Assembly (NCBI GenBank): GCA_963835135.1
Contig: CAWIEF010000003.1
Span: forward strand, 744,001-808,000
DNA length: 64,000 nt
Reading direction: 5' to 3'
From: JAVVHH01 sp963835135
Lineage (GTDB): Bacteria; Pseudomonadota; Alphaproteobacteria; Acetobacterales; Acetobacteraceae
Part shown: positions 16,776-29,019 of the stretch, piece by piece
Layout: each line of letters starts with the position of its first letter
How positions within the stretch are numbered: the stretch's first letter is position 1
Program-made: the position numbers and the translations under genes
The notes under the pieces: generated by a model
What the model was told of the DNA's origin: nothing
What the model saw: the letters and a program-made list of their open reading frames with translations, nothing else
Databases searched by the model: none

Positions 16776-19700
16776 TTGACGACATCGGTGCTTGGCGCGA
16801 GCCAATTGGGGCCAAGATCGCCCTGCATTCTGCGTGTTACACTGACTGAGAGTAGCGTTTCGCCCGACCCCGTGCTCGACCGGGCGGCGCAGCAGGGATT
16901 CGATACCATCCTGTGTCACGACGCGCCGCCGGCCGGGTTCGCCGCAGCCGCGCGCAAGGCCGGGCTGACGGTCATCATGGACCTTCCCGTGATGCAGGCT
17001 GGACCCGATGCGCCAGACGACCTGTTCGTCGCTCTGCCGCTACCGACGCTCGATCCTCGCCGCGGCACGGAGCTGTCGTCGCGCCGCCACGCCGCGGTCA
17101 CCGGCCCTGAGAGCGCGGCTGGGCTGGCCCGGTTTTGGGCGAGCCAAGTGACGCGGGATGACGACCTCGCGGGCGTTCGGCTGCTCGGGTTGCGCGATCT
17201 GCCGGCCTCGTTGCTGCCGCACTTCCTCTCGGAGTTCCGCCGGGCCGCCCCCGACCGGCTCCTATTCGGGTGGACGCCCGGGCTGCCGTGGGAGACGCTC
17301 GCGGCGCTGGAGCCCGGCGCATTGGATTACGTCGCGCTCTCGCTACCCTGGTGGGACGGGCGGCAGGATTGGATCTGGCGCGAGCTGGAGCTGCTGCGTC
17401 CGATCGGGACGGTGATCGCCGATGCGGGCGAGCATGCGTCCCTCGCCCAGCGGCGGCTCGCCGCGATCATGGGCGATGGCTGGATGACGCATGACATCGC
17501 GGCGGCCGAACTCGCGGCGATGCGGACCCGGGCGCTTTCGGGCTGCCCCTATTCACGACTGATCTCCACCCCCGGGGAGCCGGTCATCGCGCTCCAACGA
17601 CTCGATCAGCCCGATCCACGTCGGGCGAACCGTGCCGGGCTCGTCGTCATCAACATGTCGGACCACCGGGTGACCGTTCCCGGCGCGAACCTGCTGACGC
17701 GATTGGGCGGGGATTTCGGCAAATTCACCGGGCCCACGGGTGAAATCCTGCCCACGACATCGCTCGACCTCGACCCGGGGGCAACCGCCAGCTTCGCCGC
17801 AAGCGCGATCCCGCTGCCGCCGGCTCGGCCGCTTGCGAAGGTCGGCGCGACGGAGGCCGCCAAGCGACCGCGCATCGCCATCGAGGCGCCGAGCCCGGCA
17901 GTCGACGGCGGGCGCTTCCCGGCGCGCCGAACGGTCGGCTCGGTCGTGACGGTCGCGTGCGACCTGATTTGCGATGGGCACGACCGGTTGGCTGCCGCGC
18001 TGAAATACCGCGGCCCCGGCGAGACGGCCTGGACGGAAGTGCCGATGCGCCTCGTCGTCAACGATCGCTGGGCGGCCGACCTGCCGCTCGAGCGGCTCGG
18101 ATTGACGCAGTACACGATCGAGGCCTGGAAAGACGTCTGGGCCTATTACGTGTTCGAGCTGAGCGCCAAGCACAAGGCCGGCGTGAACACATCGCTTGAA
18201 ATCAAGGAAGGCGTGGCCCTGGTCGAAGCGGCGGCCGCGCGGGCCAAGAGCCGCAAGCTCGCCACCTCGCTGCGGGCCTTGCTGAAGGGGCGCAAGACCG
18301 AGGACGCGCAACGCGAGGCGCTGCTGCTGCCCGAGATGGCCGCACTGATGCACTCTGCCGACGACCGTCCGTTCCTCGTCGAGTTGGAGCAGCCGATCCC
18401 GATCCAGGCCGAACGCACCGCGGCCGGGTTCGCAAGCTGGTATGAGGTGTTCCCGCGCTCGATGAGCGATGATCCGGCGCGGCATGGCACGTTCCGCGAC
18501 GTCATCCGCCATCTGCCCCGCATCAAGCGGATGGGGTTCGACGTCCTGTATTTCCCACCGATCCATCCGATCGGGACGAAGAACCGCAAGGGTCCGAACA
18601 ACACGCTGACGCCGGGTCCGGAAGACGTCGGCAGTCCCTACGCGATCGGTTCGGCCGAGGGCGGGCATACCGAGATCCATCCTGAACTCGGGAGTCTCGA
18701 AGATTTCGAGCATCTGCGCATGGAGGCGGCCAAAGCGGGGATCGAGCTCGCGCTGGACTTCGCGATCCAGTGCTCACCGGACCACCCATGGCTGAAGCAG
18801 CATCCCGACTGGTTCAACTGGCGCCCCGACGGCTCGATCCGCTACGCCGAGAACCCCCCGAAGAAGTACGAAGACATCGTCAACGTCGACTTCTATGCGC
18901 CAGGGCTCGGTCCCGGGGTTGTGGATGGCGCTGTGCGAGGCCGTGCTGTTCTGGGCGCGGCAGGGCGTGCGGCTATTCCGCGTCGACAATCCGCACACCA
19001 AGGCATTCCCATTCTGGGAGTGGATGATCGCGGAGGTGCAGCAGCGCTTCCCCGATACGGTGTTCCTCGCCGAAGCATTCACCCGGCCGAAGGTGATGTA
19101 TCGCCTCGCCAAGATCGGCTTCTCGCAATCCTACACCTACTTTACGTGGCGCAATGCCAAGTGGGAATTCGAGCAGTACATGACCGAGTTGGTGGATGGG
19201 CCGCCGGCCGACTTCTTCCGCCCGCATTTCTTCGTCAATACGCCCGACATCAATCCGTTGATGCTGCACACGTCGGGACGGCCGGGCTTCCTCATGCGTG
19301 CTGCGCTGGCCGCCACGCTGTCGGGGCTGTGGGGCGTATACAACGGCTTCGAGCTGTGCGAAGGCACGCCGCTGGTCGAAGGCAAGGAAGAGTATCTCGA
19401 CAGCGAGAAATACGCCTTGCGCGCGTGGGATTGGGATCGGCCCGGCAACATCGTCGCCGAGATCGCCCAGCTGAACGCTATCCGGCGCGCCAATCCGGCG
19501 CTGCAGACGCATCTCGGCCTCACGTTCCTCACCTGCCCCAACAGCCAGATCCTCGTTTTCGAGAAAGCGACGCCGGACCGCAGCAACGTCGTGCTGGTCG
19601 CGATCAATCTCGATTACCGCAATACGCAATCCGGTCCGATCGACCTGCCGTTCTGGCGCTACACGCCGGAGCCCGGCGCGTTCGCCGTGACCGACCTGGT

Positions 19701-19793
19701 CGGGGGTGCCGAGGAACGCTGGGCGGACCGCAGCCGGTCGGTCACCCTCTATCTTGACCGTCCCTATGGCATCTGGCGCTTGAGCCCAATGGT

Positions 19794-19797
<4 letters not shown>
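16776..19797 (+). CDS. glgE: Alpha-1,4-glucan:maltose-1-phosphate maltosyltransferase GlgE, long form, with apparent frameshift
   Basis: GlgE transfers maltose from maltose-1-phosphate to alpha-1,4-glucan. The GlgE core starts near residue 364 (RPRIAIEAPSPAVDGGRFP). It includes ASWYEVFPRSM, YFPPIHPIGTKNRKG, the nucleophile Asp in FRVDNPHTK and the acid Glu in LAEAFTRP. About 360 residues precede it, an extended GH13-like N-terminal region. The frame breaks at about 18898-18900: removing one C in GCGCC joins YEDIVNVDFYA to QGSVPGLWMALCEAV and gives about 1006 aa. The TTG start at 16776 has GGGGT upstream and is tentative. The stop overlaps treS (ATGA). A sequencing error is more likely than a real pseudogene. 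Confidence 0.88.
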
Positions 19798-23131
<3,334 letters not shown>

Positions 23132-23135
<4 letters not shown>

Positions 23136-26100
23136 ACGGCGAGATCGCCGCCCTGGTCGAAGGCCGGCACGGCGACCCGTTCGCCCTCCTCGGGCCGCAT
23201 GATGGCGTGGTCCGCGCCTTCGTTCCCGGCGCCGACAGCGTCGAGGTGGTCGATGCGGCCGGAGGGCGCGCGGCGCGATTGGAACGGCAGAACGCGGCTG
23301 GCTTCTTTGCCGGGCCTGCGGCCCCGGGCGGCGCGTACCGTCTGCGCGTGCAAACCCACGACGTCACGTACGAGGCCGAGGATCCCTACCGGTTCGGTCC
23401 CACGCTCGGCGACCTCGATCTGCATCTGCTGACCGAGGGCCGGCATCTCGATCTTGGCCACGTGCTGGGCGCGCATGTTGCCGAGTATGGCGGGGTGACC
23501 GGCACGCGATTCGCGGTGTGGGCGCCGAACGCGCAGCGCGTATCGGTCGTCGGCGACTTCAACCATTGGAACCCGGCGCGTCACCCGATGCGCAAATACA
23601 ACGGCGCCGGCGTGTGGGACATTTTCATCCCCGGCGTCGAGCCTGGGTCGATCTACAAATACGATATCCTCGGGCCGCATGGTGAACGCCTGCCGCAAAA
23701 GGCCGACCCAGTCGCCTGGCGCGCCGAATTGCCGCCCGCCACCGGATCGATCGTCACCGCTCCGCTCTCGTTCGGCTGGTCCGACGGAGGCTGGATGGCA
23801 CGGCGGCGGGATGCCCATGCCGCCCGTGCGCCGATCAGCGTCTATGAGGTGCATGCCGCGTCCTGGGCTCCAGCGGCCGAGGCCGGCCAGATCGGCTGGG
23901 ACGAGTTGGCGGACCAGCTGGTGCCATACTGCGCTGGACTCGGCTTCACGCATGTCGAGCTCATGCCGATCATGGAGCATCCGTTCGGCGGGTCCTGGGG
24001 GTATCAGGCGCTCGGGCAATACGCGACCTCGTCGCGTCTCGGCCCGCCCGAGGGGTTCGCCCGCTTTGTCGACCGCTGCCACGCCATGGGCATCGGCGTC
24101 ATCCTCGACTTCGTGCCGGCCCATTTCCCGACCGACGCGCACGGCATGGCGCAGTTCGACGGCACCCCGCTCTACGAACATGCCGACCCGCGCGAGGGCT
24201 TTCATCGCGACTGGAACACGCTGATCTTCAACCTCGGCCGCAACGAGGTCCGCAACTTCCTGATCGGCGCGGCGGTGTTCTGGCTCGAGCACTACCACGT
24301 CGACGGGCTGCGCGTGGACGCGGTCGCCTCGATGCTCTACCGCGACTACAGCCGCAATCCCGGCGAGTGGGTGCCGAACCAGTACGGCGGGCGCGAGAAC
24401 CTCGAGTCGGTGGCATTTTTGCAGGAGATGAGCCGGGTCGTCGAGCAGCGTTGCCCCGGCGCGGTGCTGATCGCCGAAGAGAGCACGGCCTGGCCGGGCG
24501 TCACCAAGCCGGCCAACGAGGGCGGGCTCGGCTTCCATTACAAGTGGAACATGGGCTGGATGCACGACTCGCTCCATTACATGGAGGAACAGCCGGTCTA
24601 CCGGCGCTGGCATCACGGCGAGATCCTGTTCGGCCTCGTCTACGCCTTCTCCGAGAAGTTCATGCTGCCGCTCAGCCACGACGAGGTGGTCTACGGCAAG
24701 CACTCGCTGATCGGAAAGATGCCGGGCGACGACTGGCAGCGCTTCGCCAACCTGCGCGCCTACTACGGCTTCATGTGGACCTACCCCGGCAAGAAGCTGA
24801 TGTTCATGGGCTGCGAGTTCGCCCAAGAGCGGGAGTGGAACCACGACCGCGGGCTCGACTGGTTCCTGCTCGACCAGCCTCGCCATTCCGGCGTGCAGGC
24901 GCTCATCCGTGACCTGAACGCGCTCTATCGCGACCTGCCGGCGCTGCACGACGGCGATTGCGAGCCGGCCGGGTTCCGTTGGGTGGTGATGGAGGATGCC
25001 GGCAATTCGGTGTTCGCCTACCTGCGCCACTCGACCGCGGGCGGCCCCCCTGCGCTGGTGATCTGCAATTTCACGCCGGTGCCCCGATACGAGTATCGGC
25101 TCGGCGTGCCGCAGGCGGGCCCCTGGAGCGAACGGCTGAACAGCGATGCCGCGATCTACGGCGGCTCGAACGTCGGCAACGCCGGTCAGGTGTGGGCGCA
25201 CGAGCACCCGTCGCACGGCTTCCCGGCGTCGCTGTCGTTGACCCTGCCGCCGCTCGCAACCCTCGGTACTGATGGCCGTTTAGCCGTTGAGACCTGCATG
25301 AAATTCAAGCACGACCTCCCGTTCGGTGCGACGGTGCTGAACGACGGCACGACCAGGTTCCGCATCTGGGCGCCCTCGGCGTCCACGCTCGACCTCGCCA
25401 TCGACGGCGCGCGCATGACGATGGTGGCCGAAGCCGGCGGCTGGCACAGCCGGACGGTGCCGGCCCGCGCCGGCACCCGCTACCGCTATGTCATGCCCGA
25501 TGGCCTGCACTTCGCCGACCCGGCCGCACGCATGCAGGACACCGACGTCCACGGCCCGTCCGTCGTCGTCGATCCCAGCGATTTCGATTGGCAGACCGAG
25601 GATTGGACAGGCCGGCCCTGGCACGAATACGTGCTCTACGAGCTTCACCCGGGACTCATGGGCGGTTTCCGCGGCATCCAGGACCACTTGCCCGAACTGC
25701 AGCGCCTCGGCGTCAACGCGATCGAGTTGATGCCGATCGCCGATTTCCCCGGCCGCCACAACTGGGGCTACGATGGCGTGCTGGCCTTCGCACCGGACCG
25801 CGCCTACGGGACGCCAGAGGAGCTGAAATCCCTGGTCGACACCGCGCATCGCCTTGGGATCGGCGTATTCCTGGACGTGGTGTACAACCATTTCGGCCCC
25901 GACGGGGCCTACATCCACGTCTTCGCCCGCAAGTTCTTTCGCGACGACGTCCACACGCCCTGGGGTGCGGCCATCGACTTCCGCCGGCCGGAGGTGCGCG
26001 ATTTCTTCATCCAGAATGCCATCTTCTGGCTACGGGAATATCGTTTCGATGGCCTGCGCTTCGATGCCGTCAACGCCATCTCGGACGAAGATTTCCTGTT

Positions 26101-27028
26101 CGATCTGGCCCGCATCACGCGCGGCCAGGTCGAGCCGGGCCGGCATATCGGCCTCGTCGTCGAGAACGAGAACAACCGGGTCTCGCTGCTCGGAGGCGCG
26201 CCGCGGTTCGATGCGCAATGGACGGATGACTTCCATCACTGCCTCCACGTGCTGCTGACCGGCGAGAGCGAGGGCTACTACGACGGCTTCCAGGACGCGA
26301 CGCACCAGCTCCGCCGCGTTCTGCAGGAAGGCTTTGCCTACCAGGGCGAGGTTCCGCCGGGCAGTGCGTCCGGCCGGGGCGACCGCAGCGCCGGGCTGCC
26401 GACAACCTCATTCGTCACCTTCCTGCAGAACCACGACCAGATCGGCAACCGTGCCATGGGCGAGCGGCTGAGCAGGCTGGCCCCACCGCAGGCGGTGCGG
26501 GCGGCGACGGCGCTGCTGTTGCTGACGCCGTTCGTGCCGATGCTGTTCATGGGCGAGGAGTTCGCCAGCACGACGCCGTTCCTGTTCTTCACCGATCACC
26601 ATGACGAGCTCGCCGATGCCGTCCGCGAGGGGCGCCGCAACGAGTTCCGCCGCTTCTCGGGCTTCAAGGACGAGGTCAAGCGCTCCCGCATTCCCGACCC
26701 GAACGCTCCCAGCACGTTCGCCGCGTCCGCGCCCGAACCGACCGATCCGGGGCAGTTCGACTGGATGCGCAACGTAATCGCACTCCGGCGCACGCAGATC
26801 GTCCCCGGCATTCCCGGCTGTCGCAGCGATGGCGCCGACGTGCTCGGCACGGGCGCGGTCCGCGCCGCCTGGCTGCTCGGAGATGGCCGGCGGCTGGTGA
26901 TCGCGCTCAACTTGGGCAACAGTGCGGTCGATCCCGGGCTGGCCGGGGGCGAGACGATCCATGCCGAAGGCGACGCCGACCCTGCCTCGCTCGGCCCGCT
27001 CAGCTTCATCGCCCAGTTGGCCGCATGA
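23132..27028 (+). CDS. glgB: Single ORF: glycogen branching enzyme GlgB joined to malto-oligosyltrehalose trehalohydrolase TreZ
   Basis: The 1298-aa frame holds two complete enzymes. Residues 1-712 are GlgB, which makes alpha-1,6 branches: GTRFAVWAPNAQRVSVVGDFN, the catalytic Asp in DGLRVDAVASMLY, the Glu in LIAEESTAWP and LSHDEVVYGK. Residues 723-1298 are TreZ. They are joined by only about 10 residues with no linker character. Removing one G at 25265-25266 would end GlgB with LPPLATLVLMAV and a TAG at 25281-25283 (716 aa, normal GlgB length). TreZ would then start at its own ATG 14 bp later. Two separate genes plus a one-base insertion is the favoured reading. The ORF overlaps its neighbours by 4 bp at both ends. 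Confidence 0.9.
25298..27028 (+). CDS. treZ: TreZ module: malto-oligosyltrehalose trehalohydrolase (probable separate gene)
   Basis: From the ATG at 25298 this is a normal-length TreZ (576 aa) that releases trehalose from maltooligosyl-trehalose made by TreY. It begins MKFKHDLPFGATVLNDGTTR with an N-terminal carbohydrate-binding fold. The GH13 barrel follows: IELMPIADFPGRHNWGYDG, LDVVYNHFGPDGAYIH, the catalytic Asp in FDGLRFDAVNAI, the Glu in LVVENENNR and FLQNHDQIGNRAMGER. It is in frame with the GlgB ORF and is therefore also covered by that entry. Its stop overlaps malQ by 4 bp, and its partner treY is one gene further on. Confidence 0.85.
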   Translation: MKFKHDLPFGATVLNDGTTRFRIWAPSASTLDLAIDGARMTMVAEAGGWHSRTVPARAGTRYRYVMPDGLHFADPAARMQDTDVHGPSVVVDPSDFDWQTEDWTGRPWHEYVLYELHPGLMGGFRGIQDHLPELQRLGVNAIELMPIADFPGRHNWGYDGVLAFAPDRAYGTPEELKSLVDTAHRLGIGVFLDVVYNHFGPDGAYIHVFARKFFRDDVHTPWGAAIDFRRPEVRDFFIQNAIFWLREYRFDGLRFDAVNAISDEDFLFDLARITRGQVEPGRHIGLVVENENNRVSLLGGAPRFDAQWTDDFHHCLHVLLTGESEGYYDGFQDATHQLRRVLQEGFAYQGEVPPGSASGRGDRSAGLPTTSFVTFLQNHDQIGNRAMGERLSRLAPPQAVRAATALLLLTPFVPMLFMGEEFASTTPFLFFTDHHDELADAVREGRRNEFRRFSGFKDEVKRSRIPDPNAPSTFAASAPEPTDPGQFDWMRNVIALRRTQIVPGIPGCRSDGADVLGTGAVRAAWLLGDGRRLVIALNLGNSAVDPGLAGGETIHAEGDADPASLGPLSFIAQLAA

Positions 27029-29019
27029 GCGCCCTCCGCGCCCTCGCAGAAGCGGTCGGCATCGCGCCCCGGTGGCAGAACTACCGCAACGAGTGGCAGG
27101 AGGTGAGCGATGAGTCGCTTCGTATCATCCTCCAGCAACTGGGATACTCGGCAGAGTCGGATGCGGCCGTGGCCGAGAGCCGCGCCGCCTTGGCCGCCGA
27201 GCGCGGCTACCTCGCGCCACTGGTGACGGCGCTGGTCAACACGCCGACCCGGCTTGCAATCGAGCCCGGACCCTATGAACTGGTGTTCGAGGACGGCACG
27301 CGCCGCAGCGGCCTGCTCGAGGCCTCCACCGGTGGCGCCACCCTGCCCGCGGTCGAGCAAATCGGCTACCACACGCTCGAAGCCGCGGGCCACCGCACGA
27401 CGTTGGCCGTTGCGCCGGAGCAGGGGCTGACCGCTGCCGAGATGGGCCGCCCCTGGGCCCTCGCGGTGCAGCTCTACGCGCTGCGCCGCAAAGGCGACGG
27501 CGGCCTGGGCGATTTCGAAGCGCTGCGCCAGCTCATGACGTTGGCCAAGCGGCATGGCGCCGACGGGGTCGCCATCAGCCCAGTGCACGCCCAGTTCTCC
27601 GCCGATCCCGACCGTTTCAGCCCATACTCTCCCTCGAGCCGCATTAACCTGAACGTGCTGCACGCGGCGGTCGACCTGCCGCCAAGCGCCGAGAACGACG
27701 CCCTGGAGCAGGCCGGGTTCGTGGACTGGAGCACGGTCTCCCGCCGGCGCCTGGCCGCGTTGCGATCGGAGTTCGACGGCCTCTCCGCCGAACGGCACGC
27801 CGCACTCGCCGCGTTCCGGGCCGAGGCCGGCACCAGCGTCGAACTGCATGCGCGTTTTGAGGCGCTGCACGCGGTGCAGTTCGGCCAGCATGGTCGCTGG
27901 CATTGGCGCACATGGCCCGAAGCGCTGCGCCATCCGTCGAGCTCCGAGGTCGCCGCCTTCGCCCACGATCACGCCGACGAGGTCGCCTATCATGCCTTCC
28001 TGCAATGGCGGGCCGATCAGGGCATGGCCGCCGCACAGCAGGCAGCCCGGGATGCCGGGATGAAGATCGGCCTGATCGCCGACTTGGCCGTGGGAGCGGA
28101 TTCCGGCGGCAGTCATTGCTGGGCGCGCCAGGACCAGATACTCGGCTCGCTCAGCATCGGCGCGCCGCCCGATCTGCTGAACGGCCGCGGCCAGAACTGG
28201 GGCTTGGCCGCCTTCTCGCCGACCGGGCTGCGTCAAAACGGCTTCGGCGCTTTCCTGGAGATGCTCCGCGCCGCCATGCGCAACGCGGGCGGCGTCCGCA
28301 TCGACCACGCGCTCGGGCTCCGCCGCCTCTGGGTGATTCCGGACGGCCACGAATCGAAGGACGGCGCCTATCTCGCCTTCCCGCAGACCGACCTGCTGCG
28401 CCTGATCGCGCTCGAGTCCGCACGCCACCGCGCCCTCGTCGTCGGCGAGGACCTCGGCACCATTCCCGCCGGCTTCCAAGACGAGATGGCGCTTGCCGGC
28501 GTGCTCGGCATGCGCGTGCTCTGGTTCGAGCGCGACTTGCGCAGCTTCTGGCAACCCCGTGGTTGGAGCCACGCCGCGGCGGCCATGACCAGCACGCACG
28601 ACCTGCCGACGTTGGCAGGATGGTGGCGGGGCCGCGATCTCGAATGGCGCGCCAAGCTCGACTTGGCCGGCGGGCCGAAGAACGAAGCGCAGGATGGCCA
28701 CGACCGCTTCCGCGACCGCTTCATGCTTTGGGAAGCCATGCAGGCCAGCGGGGCCGCCCATGGTCAACTGCCGCCCAACGACGAGCCCGCCCGCTTCGTC
28801 GACGCCGCCACCAGCTACGTCGCGGGCGCGGGCTGCGATCTCGTGCTCCTGCCGATCGAGGACGCGCTCGGCCTCGATGAACAGCCAAACCTGCCAGGAA
28901 CCATGTCCGAACAGCACCCAAACTGGCAGCGCCGCCTGCCCCACACGGCCGAAACCCTGCTCGAAAGCCCCGAAGTCGCCGCCCGGCTCGCCGCAGTGGG
29001 CAAGGCTCGCCGCGCATGA
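27025..29019 (+). CDS. malQ: 4-alpha-glucanotransferase (amylomaltase)
   Basis: A 664-aa GH77 enzyme that disproportionates malto-oligosaccharides. An N-terminal helical domain (EAVGIAPRWQNYRNEWQEVS) and a beta-rich insert lie before the catalytic region. GH77 motifs are LYALRRKGDGGLGDFEALRQ, VRIDHALGLRRLWVIP with the nucleophile Asp, VVGEDLGTIPAGF with the acid/base Glu, and TSTHDLPTLAGWW. Its ATG overlaps the treZ stop by 4 bp, and its stop overlaps the treY start. In this operon it would recycle the short glucans left by TreY/TreZ. Confidence 0.94.
   Translation: MSALRALAEAVGIAPRWQNYRNEWQEVSDESLRIILQQLGYSAESDAAVAESRAALAAERGYLAPLVTALVNTPTRLAIEPGPYELVFEDGTRRSGLLEASTGGATLPAVEQIGYHTLEAAGHRTTLAVAPEQGLTAAEMGRPWALAVQLYALRRKGDGGLGDFEALRQLMTLAKRHGADGVAISPVHAQFSADPDRFSPYSPSSRINLNVLHAAVDLPPSAENDALEQAGFVDWSTVSRRRLAALRSEFDGLSAERHAALAAFRAEAGTSVELHARFEALHAVQFGQHGRWHWRTWPEALRHPSSSEVAAFAHDHADEVAYHAFLQWRADQGMAAAQQAARDAGMKIGLIADLAVGADSGGSHCWARQDQILGSLSIGAPPDLLNGRGQNWGLAAFSPTGLRQNGFGAFLEMLRAAMRNAGGVRIDHALGLRRLWVIPDGHESKDGAYLAFPQTDLLRLIALESARHRALVVGEDLGTIPAGFQDEMALAGVLGMRVLWFERDLRSFWQPRGWSHAAAAMTSTHDLPTLAGWWRGRDLEWRAKLDLAGGPKNEAQDGHDRFRDRFMLWEAMQASGAAHGQLPPNDEPARFVDAATSYVAGAGCDLVLLPIEDALGLDEQPNLPGTMSEQHPNWQRRLPHTAETLLESPEVAARLAAVGKARRA

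Noticed and set aside
26596..28944. Long antisense open frame opposite treZ and malQ
   Set aside because: It spans two recognised genes on the other strand and shows no domain or plausible start.
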